This document shows, in pieces, positions 16,076 to 24,452 of a stretch of DNA of 64,000 nt; position 1 is the first letter of the stretch; the number at the start of each line of letters is the position of its first letter. Under the pieces are notes generated by a model, which was not told where the DNA came from, searched no databases, and saw only the letters and a list, made by a program, of their open reading frames with translations. Source of the stretch: Paractinoplanes pyxinae. Its GTDB lineage: Bacteria > Actinomycetota > Actinomycetes > Mycobacteriales > Micromonosporaceae. Location: contig NZ_JAPNTZ010000001.1 of NCBI RefSeq assembly GCF_026626335.1, forward strand, positions 682,001 to 746,000, given 5' to 3'. The translations under genes and the position numbers were made by a program.

Positions 16076-16696
16076 GTGCCTGCCATCAAGAGCCGCCGCG
16101 GACCGACCAAGGGTGATCAGCGTGAACGCGCGCTGCTCGACGCCGCCCGCGCGGTCTTCCGGGATAAGCCGATCAACCAGGTGACCATCGACGAGTTGGC
16201 CACCGCGGCCGGCATCGCGCGCTCGGGCTTCTACTTCTACTTCGAGTCGAAGCAGGCCCTGCTGGCTGCCCTGGTCGACCTGGTGATCGGCGAGAACGAC
16301 CTCGAGATGGCGGAGTGGCTGGCCTCCGACGGTCTCGACCGGGCCGCCCTGCGGCTGGGTCTGAGCCGGGCGCTGGCCCGCTGGAAGGTCGACGGCCGCT
16401 GGCTGCGCGAGGCGTTCATCAACCCCGACCCGGGCCCCGACGTGCAGCAGATCCGCGACCGCCTCGTCGCCGAGGGCTGTTCGGCGTTCAGCCGGCGCAT
16501 CGAGCGCGACGCCCGGGCCGGGCTAACCGTCATGGGCCGGCCTCCGTTGCTGGCCGCGATGGCGGTCAACCTGCGCAGCGTGACGTTCGCCGACGCGTAC
16601 GCCGATCCGGGCGCCTATCCGGATGATGAACTTCTCGACACCTTGACCGACGCTATCCTGCGCCTGGTCTACGGCGTGACGCCCGACCGTTCGTAA
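16076..16696 (+). CDS. TetR-family regulator of the adjacent MFS exporter
   Basis: A 206-residue regulator with a basic N-terminal arm (SRRGPTKGDQRERAL) and the HTH INQVTIDELATAAGIARSGFYFYFESKQALLAAL. The long basic arm and the FYFYFESK helix resemble EthR-type TetR proteins. Its position divergent to the DHA2 exporter suggests it represses that gene and itself. GTG at 16076 is supported by a -10 element 6 nt upstream; the in-frame TTG at 16061 is less likely. Confidence 0.88.
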   Translation: MPAIKSRRGPTKGDQRERALLDAARAVFRDKPINQVTIDELATAAGIARSGFYFYFESKQALLAALVDLVIGENDLEMAEWLASDGLDRAALRLGLSRALARWKVDGRWLREAFINPDPGPDVQQIRDRLVAEGCSAFSRRIERDARAGLTVMGRPPLLAAMAVNLRSVTFADAYADPGAYPDDELLDTLTDAILRLVYGVTPDRS

Positions 16697-16698
16697 CA

Positions 16699-16727
16699 TT
16701 GACGAAACTCTCTGCAGTGGATAGCGT
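16699..16727 (+). promoter_or_regulatory. Sigma-70-type promoter of the GH81 gene
   Basis: TTGACG (16699-16704), a 17-nt spacer and TAGCGT (16722-16727) form a good housekeeping promoter just after the TetR stop. Transcription would begin near 16734, a few bases before the operator below. Confidence 0.6.
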
Positions 16728-16738
16728 TCTGAAACCCT

Positions 16739-16750
16739 GAGAGCGCTCTC
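16739..16750. promoter_or_regulatory. LacI-family-type operator before GH81
   Basis: GAGAGCGCTCTC is a perfect 12-bp palindrome centred on AGCGCT, the same core as the CebR-type site before the GH3 gene but with different flanks. It lies just downstream of the predicted transcription start, where repressor binding would block transcription. The regulator is not in the window. Confidence 0.6.
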
Positions 16751-16805
16751 TTCCCCGTTTAGCGCCCTCCGGGATCCCCTCATCCCCCTCGGAGGCCTAT
16801 CCCTC

Positions 16806-19580
16806 ATGAAGTCCAGACGCCTCGCCAGTTTGATCACGTTGGCCCTGACCGCGGGCAGCCTGGCTGTCATAGCGAACGTCAGCAGCGCACAAGCCGCGCC
16901 CGTCGGCGCCGGCAGCTACGCCGAAACCCTTCCCGCCGGTCGCAGCCTTCCCACCGGTTGCGGCAACATCTCGACCAATCCCCGCCAGTACGTCACCAGC
17001 AACGCACCTGGCGGCGCGGTGCCCAACAACGACTGGTGGTCGTCGCTGCTCTACAAACGAGTCGACTGTCAGTTCTCGATGCCGCTGTTCGCGGGCCCGG
17101 CCGCCTACAAGCCCGGCGCTGCGGGCATGGGCCTGTCGTACCAGACCGACGCGGCGATCAGCGGCTCGGCCACCGGCACGGGCGAATACCATTTCCCGTA
17201 CGCCGAACATGTGCGCGTCGGTGTCGACGGTCTCAACGCCACGCAGGCGCTCGTCGACGGCTGGAGCGACTGGACGGTGAGCACGAGCCTCAGCGGGGCC
17301 GGGCGCACCCTGCGGGCCACCATCGGCCGCGGCCTTCCGCTCTCGTACTACGAGGTCACCGGCGGCGACGCCCTGATCACTACGACCGGCCCGGCCACCG
17401 CCTGGTCGAACAGCGGCAACCGGATCGGCTTCTCGATCGGCGGCCACGACTACGTCGCGTGGGCTCCGAGCGGGGCCAACTGGGCGTTCAACAGCACCAC
17501 GATCCGGTCCAACCTGGCCGGTCGCGGCTACCTCTCGGTGGCGGTGCTGCCGACCACGTCTTCCACCAGCACGGCCGACAAAATTGCGCTGGCCGACCGG
17601 TTCACGCCGTTCGCGCACAATCACGTCACCGGCAGCCGCCTTTCTTACAGCTACAATCAGGCGGCCGGAACGGTCACTACGACGTACGCGTTGACGACCA
17701 CAGCCCGCGAAGGCACCGGCACGGGAACGGTCATCGCGCTCTACCCGCACCAGTGGCGTTATCTGACCGGATCGACGCCGCTCGCGCAGAGCTACATCTC
17801 GCCCCGCGGCGCCATGCGCATCGTCACCGGCACGCAATTCAGCACCTCGATGAAGTACACGGGAGTGTTGCCCGAGATCCCCGCCGTGGGTGATTCGTCG
17901 GGCGCCGACCTCACGACGATCACCAACTATCTGAACGCCGAGCTCAACAATCCGGCCGACTTCCGGGGCGACGACACCTATTGGACGGGCAAAGGACTGG
18001 GCCGGGCGGCCCGGATCGCGGAGATCGCCGATCAACTGAACCTCACCGCCGTACGCGATAACGCCCTCAACGTCATTCGGACGCGCCTGACCGACTGGTT
18101 CACCGCCTCGGCCGGCAAGACCTCACGCGTGTTCTACTACGACCGCAACTGGGGCACGCTGATCGGCTACCCGGCGTCGTACGGCTCCGATCAGGAATTG
18201 AACGACCACCATTTCCACTACGGCTACTTCATCGCGGCCGCGGCTACATTGGCCAAGTTCGACCCCACGTGGGCCTCGAACGGGCGCTACGGCGGCATGG
18301 TCGACCTGCTCATCCGCGACGCCAACAATTACGACCGTAACGACACGCGTTTCCCGTACCTGCGGGACTTCGACATCTACGAGGGGCACGACTGGGCGTC
18401 CGGGCACGGCTCGTTCGGCGCCGGCAACAACCAGGAGTCGTCGTCGGAAGGGCAGAACTTCGCCAACGCGCTGATCCAATGGGGTCAGGCCACCGGCAAC
18501 ACGGCGGTGCGCGATGCCGGCATCTGGATCTACACGACGCAGGCCGCCGCCATCAACGAGTACTGGTTCGACGTACGCAATGAGAATTTCCCGGCCAGCT
18601 GGGGGCACAATTACTCGGCGATCGTCTGGGGTTCCGGCGGCGCCTATGCGACCTGGTTCTCGGGCGAGCACGAAATGATCGTCGGCATCAACATGCTGCC
18701 GATCACCGGCGGCCAGTTCTATCTGGGCGATTATCCGGCGTCGGTCCGCAGCACGTACGCGGAAATGGTGCGCAACAAGGGCGGCGAACCGACGCTCTGG
18801 CGCGACATGCTGTGGCAATACCTGGCATTGGGCGACCCCGATTCGGCCATGTCCAAGCTGCGAGCGGCCGGCAACTACACGCCGGAAGAGGGCGAAAGCC
18901 GCGCCCACACGTTCCACTGGATCCGCAATTTGCAGGCGCTCGGCCAGGTCGACACCACCGTGACGGCGAATCACCCGCTGGCCAAAGTGTTCAGCAAGAA
19001 CGGAGCCAAGACGTACGTGGCCTCGAACATCACCAACACCGCGCAAACGGTGACGTTCTCCGACGGCCGCACCCTGTCGCTTCCGGCCGGCAAAACGGTG
19101 GCCAGCGGCGCAACGAATTGGACGGGCGGAAACGCCACCGGTGGCGGCACCACGCCGACCGACCCGCCGCCCACCGGCTGCGGCTCGGGCACCCTGGCCT
19201 CGCAGGGACGCCCGGTCACCGTGTCGTCGACCGAGGCGGCCGGCTTCGAGGGCGGCAAGGCGGTCGACGGCGACGCCGGCACCCGGTGGTCGTCCGCGTT
19301 TGCCGACCCGCAGTGGATCCAGGTCGACCTGGGCTCGTCGCGCACCCTGACCCGGGCCGAGCTCAGCTGGGAGGCGGCGTTCGGCCGGTCGTACCGGATC
19401 GAGACGTCGGCCAACGGCACCACCTGGACACCGGCCGCCACGGTCACCGGCACCGGAGCCGGCGGCCAAATTGCACATTCGCTCACCGGGACCGCTCGTT
19501 ACGTGCGCATGTACGGAACTGAACGTGCAACTCCGTACGGCTATTCGCTCTGGGAGTTCAAGGTCTACGCCTGCGCGTGA
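16806..19580 (+). CDS. Secreted GH81 endo-beta-1,3-glucanase with F5/8C (CBM32-like) domain
   Basis: A 924-residue secreted enzyme. A signal peptide (1-31) precedes the GH81 region (about 40-730), recognised from NNDWWSSLLYK near the start, DRNWGTLIGYPASYGSDQEL followed by NDHHFHYGYF, and GHDWASGHGSF followed by NNQESSSEGQNFANA, which carries the catalytic Asp/Glu residues. A Thr/Pro/Gly linker leads to a C-terminal discoidin-type module (about 795-924: AVDGDAGTRWSSAF, WIQVDLGSSRTL, YVRMYGT) that binds carbohydrate. It should cut beta-1,3-glucan of fungal or plant walls. GGAGG precedes the ATG. The promoter and operator upstream suggest sugar-responsive repression. Confidence 0.93.
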   Translation: MKSRRLASLITLALTAGSLAVIANVSSAQAAPVGAGSYAETLPAGRSLPTGCGNISTNPRQYVTSNAPGGAVPNNDWWSSLLYKRVDCQFSMPLFAGPAAYKPGAAGMGLSYQTDAAISGSATGTGEYHFPYAEHVRVGVDGLNATQALVDGWSDWTVSTSLSGAGRTLRATIGRGLPLSYYEVTGGDALITTTGPATAWSNSGNRIGFSIGGHDYVAWAPSGANWAFNSTTIRSNLAGRGYLSVAVLPTTSSTSTADKIALADRFTPFAHNHVTGSRLSYSYNQAAGTVTTTYALTTTAREGTGTGTVIALYPHQWRYLTGSTPLAQSYISPRGAMRIVTGTQFSTSMKYTGVLPEIPAVGDSSGADLTTITNYLNAELNNPADFRGDDTYWTGKGLGRAARIAEIADQLNLTAVRDNALNVIRTRLTDWFTASAGKTSRVFYYDRNWGTLIGYPASYGSDQELNDHHFHYGYFIAAAATLAKFDPTWASNGRYGGMVDLLIRDANNYDRNDTRFPYLRDFDIYEGHDWASGHGSFGAGNNQESSSEGQNFANALIQWGQATGNTAVRDAGIWIYTTQAAAINEYWFDVRNENFPASWGHNYSAIVWGSGGAYATWFSGEHEMIVGINMLPITGGQFYLGDYPASVRSTYAEMVRNKGGEPTLWRDMLWQYLALGDPDSAMSKLRAAGNYTPEEGESRAHTFHWIRNLQALGQVDTTVTANHPLAKVFSKNGAKTYVASNITNTAQTVTFSDGRTLSLPAGKTVASGATNWTGGNATGGGTTPTDPPPTGCGSGTLASQGRPVTVSSTEAAGFEGGKAVDGDAGTRWSSAFADPQWIQVDLGSSRTLTRAELSWEAAFGRSYRIETSANGTTWTPAATVTGTGAGGQIAHSLTGTARYVRMYGTERATPYGYSLWEFKVYACA

Positions 19581-19589
19581 GCCGACGAC

Positions 19590-19618
19590 GGCGGGCCCGG
19601 TGTCGTACCGGGCCCGCC
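19590..19618 (+). terminator. Hairpin after GH81 (first of two related hairpins)
   Basis: GGCGGGCCCGGT pairs perfectly with ACCGGGCCCGCC across GTCGT, 10 bp after the GH81 stop. It lies between convergent genes. Confidence 0.75.
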
Positions 19619-19647
19619 ATTCGCTCAGCGCCGCAAGTCAGCACGCA

Positions 19648-19674
19648 GCGGGCCCGGCTCCGCGCCGGGCCCGC
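19648..19674 (-). terminator. Hairpin after GH62 (second of two related hairpins)
   Basis: GCGGGCCCGGC pairs with GCCGGGCCCGC across a 5-nt loop, 8 bp beyond the stop of the GH62 gene. Both this and the previous hairpin are followed on the + strand by TTCGCTCAGCGC, so the terminator looks duplicated; each serves one of the convergent genes. Confidence 0.75.
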
Positions 19675-19681
19675 CGTTCGC

Positions 19682-21163
19682 TCAGCGCTGCCGGGTCAGC
19701 AGGCCCGGCCGGTAGGGGAGCAGGCCGTAGTCGCCGCCGGAGCTGGGGGAGCGGCCCTGGTAGAGCAGTTGCAGGTTGCAGGGGTCGATGGTCATGGTCT
19801 GGTCGGCGCTGGTGCGCAGAAGCTCACCGTGGCTGATGTCGTTGGTCCAGGTGGCGCCGCTGTTGGCCTTGCCCGCGAAGGGGTTGCTCTCGGTGGCGGC
19901 GTTCGGTGTCCACGAACCGCTCAAGCTGTTCGCCGTGAACGACCGGAAGTAGCGCCCGTTGGCGCCGATCGCCTCGACGATCATCAGGTACTGGTTCTGA
20001 CCCTGCACCTTGTACACCTGGACAGCTTCGAACAAGTTGTTGGTCGAATCGCTCATTACTGTCGTGTACGACGAGCCGAAGCTGCCCGGGAAGTTCCCGA
20101 TCGGCATGCTCGCGCGGTAGATCTTCCCGTTGTCGCCGGCGAAGAACAGGTACATGTTCGTGCCGTCACCGATGACCGCCTGGTCGATCGGTCCCGTCCC
20201 CGAGCCGCTGATGCTCCCGGTGAACAAGGTCTGCGCGGCCGACCAGCCGTTGGCGTTCGTCGGGTCGTTCGAGGTGCGGTACGAGAACGCGGTCGGCCCC
20301 CACTGGTAGGTCAGAACCCAGATGTTCTTCGGGGCGAAGTAGAACAGCGACGGGGCCACGGTGGCCGAGTTCATCGCGTTCTGGCTGGCCGAGCCCATCT
20401 GGGAGTAGTTGCTGAACAGGCCGAAGTTCATCGAGCCCCAGCGGGTGCCGGTGTCGTGCGTGGTCGCGTAGACCAGTTGCTGCCCGTTGTAGGGGGCGAC
20501 GGTGAAGTCCTTGAGCGACACCCACCCGGACCGCGGGTTGGCCAGCGAGCCGGTCGACGACCAGCGGTACGACGAGGGCAGGGAGCAGGATCCGCTCGGC
20601 GGCGTCGTCGGCGGGGTGGTCGGGGTGCTGCCGACCCGAGCCAGCTGCCACTGCTGGTTGGCGCCGCCCCAGTCGTCGTACTGCACGACGTTGGCGCCGT
20701 CGGTGGTGGCGGCGCCCTGAACCTCGACCGCCTTGTTGCTGTGCCGCGCGATCAGCCGGACGTAGCCGCCGTCCGAGTCGGCCAGGCGGAACTGCTGGTT
20801 GGTGCCGTTGGCGTCGCTCCACTGGTTGACCGCGGCGCCGTTGGCGGTCGAGGCGCCGGCGATGTCGAGGACCTTGCCGGAGAGTCGTGACTTGAGGCGG
20901 TAGTAGCCGCCACCGGAGTCGACGAACTGCCATTGCTGCTGGTTGCCGTCGTTGCGGGTCCACTGCGTGATCCGGGCGCCGTCGGTGGTGGCCAGGTTGT
21001 AGACGTCGAGGGCCTTGCCGCTGTTGCGGTTGACCAGCACGTACGAGGCCGTGGTGTCCACGGTGGCGGCCGAGGCGGCCGGGGCGGTGACGACGGCTAT
21101 GACACCGCCGGCGGTCGCGGTGGCCGTGACGACCAGCGCCGAGAGCAATCGGCGTCGGGGCAT
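19682..21163 (-). CDS. Secreted GH62 alpha-L-arabinofuranosidase with ricin-type CBM13
   Basis: A 493-residue secreted enzyme. After the signal peptide (1 to about 33) comes a beta-trefoil lectin domain (about 36-175) with three QxW repeats (NQQQWQF, TNQQFRL, NQQWQL). A Thr/Pro linker joins a GH62 domain (about 190-493) that opens [20 protein letters not shown], followed by [15 protein letters not shown] and [12 protein letters not shown]62 removes arabinofuranosyl side chains from arabinoxylan; the lectin domain would bind xylan. ATG at 21163 is chosen for its AGAAGGAG site and signal peptide. It is divergent from a sigma factor whose C-terminus carries an arabinose-binding AbfB domain, a striking functional match. 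Confidence 0.92.
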   Translation of the reverse strand: MPRRRLLSALVVTATATAGGVIAVVTAPAASAATVDTTASYVLVNRNSGKALDVYNLATTDGARITQWTRNDGNQQQWQFVDSGGGYYRLKSRLSGKVLDIAGASTANGAAVNQWSDANGTNQQFRLADSDGGYVRLIARHSNKAVEVQGAATTDGANVVQYDDWGGANQQWQLARVGSTPTTPPTTPPSGSCSLPSSYRWSSTGSLANPRSGWVSLKDFTVAPYNGQQLVYATTHDTGTRWGSMNFGLFSNYSQMGSASQNAMNSATVAPSLFYFAPKNIWVLTYQWGPTAFSYRTSNDPTNANGWSAAQTLFTGSISGSGTGPIDQAVIGDGTNMYLFFAGDNGKIYRASMPIGNFPGSFGSSYTTVMSDSTNNLFEAVQVYKVQGQNQYLMIVEAIGANGRYFRSFTANSLSGSWTPNAATESNPFAGKANSGATWTNDISHGELLRTSADQTMTIDPCNLQLLYQGRSPSSGGDYGLLPYRPGLLTRQR

Positions 21164-21200
21164 GGCGTGCTCCTTCTGCGAGAGGGCCGCGGCCGCCGAA

Positions 21201-21212
21201 GTGAGCGTTAAC
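21201..21212. promoter_or_regulatory. LacI-like operator before GH62
   Basis: GTGAGCGTTAAC is an imperfect palindrome (8 of 12 positions) with the central CG typical of LacI-family sites, 38-49 bp before the GH62 start. Weaker than the GH3 and GH81 sites. Confidence 0.4.
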
Positions 21213-21459
21213 AACCGGAACTACGGCAGGTGGGGAGGCCGCGGAGGGGATGCCGCGAATGTTGCCAGAGCGTTTCCGCCGGCTCAACGGCCGGGAGCGC
21301 CGACCATTTGAACTGCCTCCGCATAACACTCAGAAAGAATTTCATTGATTTCTGTTACGCCGGACCGGTTCATAAAGTCGGCCTGGCCCCGCTTGAATGC
21401 GCGCAGGTGTGCTCCTAGCATCCGATCGCAGGGCGTGAGCGTTCACCGAGAGGAAGCCG
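21213..21459. other. Divergent promoter region between GH62 and the sigma factor
   Basis: The remaining ~250 bp hold no gene. An inverted repeat CAGAAA, 12 nt, TTTCTG lies at 21331-21354 in an AT-richer patch and may belong to the promoter of the GH62 gene. Any promoter recognised by the neighbouring sigma factor should be sought here. Confidence 0.4.
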
Positions 21460-23028
21460 ATGCGTGACGAAGCGGTGGTCCGCGCGGCTCAGCACGGTGA
21501 TCGTGCCGCGCTGGACGACTTGTCCCGCCGCCACCTGCCCGTGGTCTACAACCTCGTCCGGGCCGCGCTGCCCGGCGACGCCGAGGTCGACGACGTGGTG
21601 CAGGACGTCATGGTGCGCGCGCTGAGGCAGCTCGGCGACTTGCGGTCGCCGGCGAGCTTCCGGTCGTGGCTGACCACCATTGCCGTACGCCAAATAGGAA
21701 CGCACCTGGCTCGGGAGAGCACGCGGACCGCGCGCACGGCCCCGCTCGAGGACGCGGCCGGGTACGCGGACGATGCTGCCGACGTGGAAGGCCCCGCCGT
21801 GCTGCGCGCGGATCTGGCCGGCCAGCGCCGCCAGGTGCGGCAGGCAGCGTCCTGGCTGGCCGGCGACGAGCGCACTCTCTATTCGCTGTGGTGGCTGGAG
21901 CTGATCGGCGAACTGACCCGATCCGACGTAGCGGCCGCGCTGGGCGTCGAGATCTCGCACGCGGGCGTACGAGTACAACGCATGCGCGAACAACTGGACT
22001 TGAGCCGAACCATCGTCGCGGCGCTGGAGGCCGTCCCCGGCTGCGACAAACTGAGCGAAGCCGTCGCCGACTGGGACGGCGCCCCGAGTCCGTACTGGCG
22101 CAAGCGGATCGGCCGCCACGTGCGGTCGTGCCCGATCTGCGCTTCCGCAGCAACCGACCTCCTGCCCACCGACCGACTGCTGGCCGGCCTGGCGCTGCTG
22201 CCGGTGCCGATCGCACTGGTCAAGGTCGCCCTCGGCGGCCCTTCCGCCACCCCGACGCCGGCCACCGAAGCAGAGCCCGCGGCCGCGGAGCCCAGTGCCG
22301 CCCAGCCTGCGGCCGCCCAGCCTGCGGCGGTCCAGCCCACGACCGCGCCGGCCATGGTCCCGTGGGCGGGTCAGGCGAGCCATGCAGCCGCGCAGCCCAC
22401 GGCCACGCCGAGCGTTGCTTCGTGGCTGGGGCAGGCGTTGCACGCGGCGGCCGCCCACCCACTGGCCGCCGCCATCGGCGCGGGCGTCCTGGCCGTGGGC
22501 GTCACGGTGCCCGCAACCGGATGGGCGACGGCGCCGCAGCCCGCGCCGGCGGTGGCCGTGGTGCCGCGCCCCGGCCCGGGGATTCCTCAGCCGGGCACCT
22601 CGGCCCGGCCCCTCGCGCTCGGCCCGGTGTCGCTGGAGTCGGCCGCGAGCCCGGGGCGGTACGTCACGATCTCGGGCGACCTGGGCGTCCTGGCGGCGGT
22701 GGGGCCGGCGAGCCCGCTCGCCGACCGGCAGTGGGCCACCCTGACCGTCGTCGCGGGCCTGGCCGACCCGGCGTGCTTCTCGCTGCGCGCGTTCGACGGG
22801 CCCTACCTGCGCCACCAGGACTTCCGGCTGCGTCTGAGCGCGGATGAGGGCACCGTGCTGTTCCGGCAGGACGCGACCTTCTGCGCCGGCTCCGTCGCCG
22901 GCGGCATCACCCTCGAGTCGTACAACTATCGCAGTTTCTTCCTGCGCCGCGTGGGCGACGAGCTCTGGATCGACAAAGCGGACGGAAGCCCCGACAGCAC
23001 CTTCCTCGCCCGGCCCGCGCTCGCTTAG
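21460..23028 (+). CDS. Membrane-anchored ECF sigma factor fused to ZAS-like motif and AbfB domain
   Basis: A 522-residue multi-domain protein. Residues 1-85 are ECF region sigma-2 (RHLPVVYNLVRAALP, DVVQDVMVRAL, FRSWLTTIAVRQ) and 125-180 sigma-4 (DERTLYSLWWLELIGELTRSDVAAALG). Cys195, His220, Cys224 and Cys227 form C-x24-H-x3-C-x2-C, the zinc motif of ZAS anti-sigma factors. An Ala/Pro linker (about 262-300), a likely membrane helix (about 333-355) and an outer AbfB/CBM42-like domain (about 388-520: FDGPYLRHQDFRLRL, FRQDATFCAG, LESYNYRSFFLRR) follow. Thus sensor, anti-sigma and sigma may be one chain. GAGAGGAAG precedes the ATG. It is divergent from the GH62 arabinofuranosidase, its plausible target. 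Sigma and AbfB calls are firm; the signalling model is inferred. Confidence 0.88.
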   Translation: MRDEAVVRAAQHGDRAALDDLSRRHLPVVYNLVRAALPGDAEVDDVVQDVMVRALRQLGDLRSPASFRSWLTTIAVRQIGTHLARESTRTARTAPLEDAAGYADDAADVEGPAVLRADLAGQRRQVRQAASWLAGDERTLYSLWWLELIGELTRSDVAAALGVEISHAGVRVQRMREQLDLSRTIVAALEAVPGCDKLSEAVADWDGAPSPYWRKRIGRHVRSCPICASAATDLLPTDRLLAGLALLPVPIALVKVALGGPSATPTPATEAEPAAAEPSAAQPAAAQPAAVQPTTAPAMVPWAGQASHAAAQPTATPSVASWLGQALHAAAAHPLAAAIGAGVLAVGVTVPATGWATAPQPAPAVAVVPRPGPGIPQPGTSARPLALGPVSLESAASPGRYVTISGDLGVLAAVGPASPLADRQWATLTVVAGLADPACFSLRAFDGPYLRHQDFRLRLSADEGTVLFRQDATFCAGSVAGGITLESYNYRSFFLRRVGDELWIDKADGSPDSTFLARPALA

Positions 23029-23032
23029 AGCG
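23022..23032. promoter_or_regulatory. ClgR-type box upstream of clpP1
   Basis: CGCTTAGAGCG matches the core CGCYNANRGCG described for ClgR sites in Corynebacterium, and is followed by AAG as that consensus predicts. It overlaps the TAG stop of the sigma factor gene and lies about 95 bp before the clpP1 ATG. The adjacent clgR-like gene makes control by it likely. Confidence 0.65.
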
Positions 23033-23038
23033 AAGCCC

Positions 23039-23055
23039 ATCTGCTGACAGCAGAT
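23039..23055. promoter_or_regulatory. Inverted repeat between the sigma gene and clpP1
   Basis: ATCTGCT, 3 nt, AGCAGAT. Perfect 7-bp arms 10 bp after the sigma factor stop. It may be a weak terminator or an operator for clpP1; the sequence does not decide. Confidence 0.35.
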
Positions 23056-23125
23056 CGGCTTGGTGTGGCGCGATCGGCCGCTCGATGGTGGAGCCAGCAC
23101 ACCGGCCGAGCCGAGGGAGAAGGCC

Positions 23126-23752
23126 ATGCAACTCAACACAGCGACAGCCCCGTGGAGCGCGGGGTCGATCGACGACCAGGTGGCCGCGCGGCTGCTGCAC
23201 CAGCGGATCATCGTGCTGGGGGCCGAGGTCGACGACCAGATCGCCAACCGGCTCTGCGGGCAGCTGCTGTTGCTGTCGGCGGAGGATCCGCGCGGCGTCA
23301 TCAGCCTCTACATCAACTCGCCGGGCGGGTCGGTCACGGCGGGGCTGGCCATCTTCGACACCATGCGGCTGATCCCCAACGACGTCAGCACGCTCGCCCT
23401 GGGGCTGGCCGGCAGCATGGGGCAGTTCCTGCTCACCGCGGGCACGCCGGGCAAGCGGTTCGCCCTGCCGCACGCGCAAGTCTTGATGCATCAGGGCTCG
23501 GCCGGGTTCGGGGGCACCGCGGCCGACGTCGAGATCTACGCCAACCAGCTGGAGCGGCTGGGGCAGACGTTGCTGCGGCTGACCTCCGAGCACACCGGGC
23601 AGCCGCTCGAGACGGTCGAGCTCGACAGCCGGCGTGATCGCTGGTTCACCGCCGAGGAAGCTCTCGCGTACGGGCTCATCGACCACATCCTCGACAGTGT
23701 CGACGACGTCCGCCCGGCCATGACCCGGCAGCCGATGGGACTGAGCGCATGA
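23126..23752 (+). CDS. clpP: ATP-dependent Clp protease proteolytic subunit 1
   Basis: A 208-residue ClpP peptidase subunit. [20 protein letters not shown] is the family core; the catalytic triad is Ser97 (GLAGSMGQ), His122 (LMHQ) and Asp171 (SRRDRWF). ClpP forms tetradecameric rings that degrade unfolded or tagged proteins with ClpX or ClpC. GAGGGAGAAGG precedes the ATG at 23126. Its stop overlaps the clpP2 start by 4 bp (ATGA), so the two are translated together as a heteromeric pair, as in other actinobacteria. Because clpP1P2 beside clgR is usually an extra pair in this phylum, it may be the inducible copy rather than the housekeeping one. Confidence 0.93.
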   Translation: MQLNTATAPWSAGSIDDQVAARLLHQRIIVLGAEVDDQIANRLCGQLLLLSAEDPRGVISLYINSPGGSVTAGLAIFDTMRLIPNDVSTLALGLAGSMGQFLLTAGTPGKRFALPHAQVLMHQGSAGFGGTAADVEIYANQLERLGQTLLRLTSEHTGQPLETVELDSRRDRWFTAEEALAYGLIDHILDSVDDVRPAMTRQPMGLSA

Positions 23753-24363
23753 GCCAGTACACGATCCCGACCGTGGTCGAGAAGACGCCGAACGGCGAGC
23801 GGGCCTTCGACATCTACTCGCGCCTGCTGTCCGACCGCATCATCTTCCTCGGCACCGAGATCGACGACGGTGTCGCCAACGTGGTGATCGCCCAGCTGAT
23901 CCACCTGGAATCGGCCGGGGAGCAAGAGATCGGGCTCTACATCAACTCACCCGGTGGCTCGTTCAGCGCGCTGACCGCCATCTACGACACCATGCATTTC
24001 GTACGGTGTGACATCGCGACCATCTGCGTCGGTCAGGCCGCCTCGGCCGCGGCCGCCCTGCTCGCGGCGGGCACACCGGGCAAACGCTCCGTGCTGCCGC
24101 ACGCCAAGGTCACGTTGCACCAGCCGTCCAGCCAGGCCCGCGGCACCCTGCCCGACTTGGCCGTGGAGGCCAAAGAGGTGGCCAAGGTGCGAGCCGAGAT
24201 GGACCAGATCCTGGCCGAGCACACCGGCCACTCGGTCGCCAAGATCAGGGCCGACACCGACCGCAGCATGGCCCTGCGCGCCCCCGAGGCCGTCGCCTAC
24301 GGCCTGGCCGACCGCGTCATCACCCGCCGCGAGGCCCGAGCCTTCCGCCTCGACGCCGCGTAG
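23749..24363 (+). CDS. clpP: ATP-dependent Clp protease proteolytic subunit 2
   Basis: A 204-residue partner of the preceding ClpP. The triad is Ser99 (VGQAASAA), His124 (TLHQPSS) and Asp171 (ADTDRSM). The N-terminal [21 protein letters not shown] is typical of ClpP2-type subunits with the SRLL processing site region. The gene starts inside the clpP1 stop. Oddly, the TAG stop is followed in the same frame by 30 more open codons that consist of four six-residue repeats (AGIGDA type) before the next TAG at 24454. Confidence 0.93.
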   Translation: MSQYTIPTVVEKTPNGERAFDIYSRLLSDRIIFLGTEIDDGVANVVIAQLIHLESAGEQEIGLYINSPGGSFSALTAIYDTMHFVRCDIATICVGQAASAAAALLAAGTPGKRSVLPHAKVTLHQPSSQARGTLPDLAVEAKEVAKVRAEMDQILAEHTGHSVAKIRADTDRSMALRAPEAVAYGLADRVITRREARAFRLDAA

Positions 24364-24366
24364 CCG

Positions 24367-24438
24367 GCCGGCATCGGAGACGCGGCCGGCATCGGAAACG
24401 CCGCCGGTAACGGGGACGCCGGCGGCGCCGGAGACGCG
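24367..24438 (+). repeat. 18-bp tandem repeat after the clpP2 stop, 4 copies
   Basis: Four 18-bp units starting GCCGGCATCGGAGACGCG at 24367, 24385, 24403 and 24421. They are in frame with clpP2 beyond its TAG and would code AGIGDA, AGIGNA, AGNGDA and GGAGDA. The array lies between the clpP2 stop and the convergent clgR-like stop. Confidence 0.8.
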
Positions 24439-24452
24439 GCCAGCCGCGCCGG

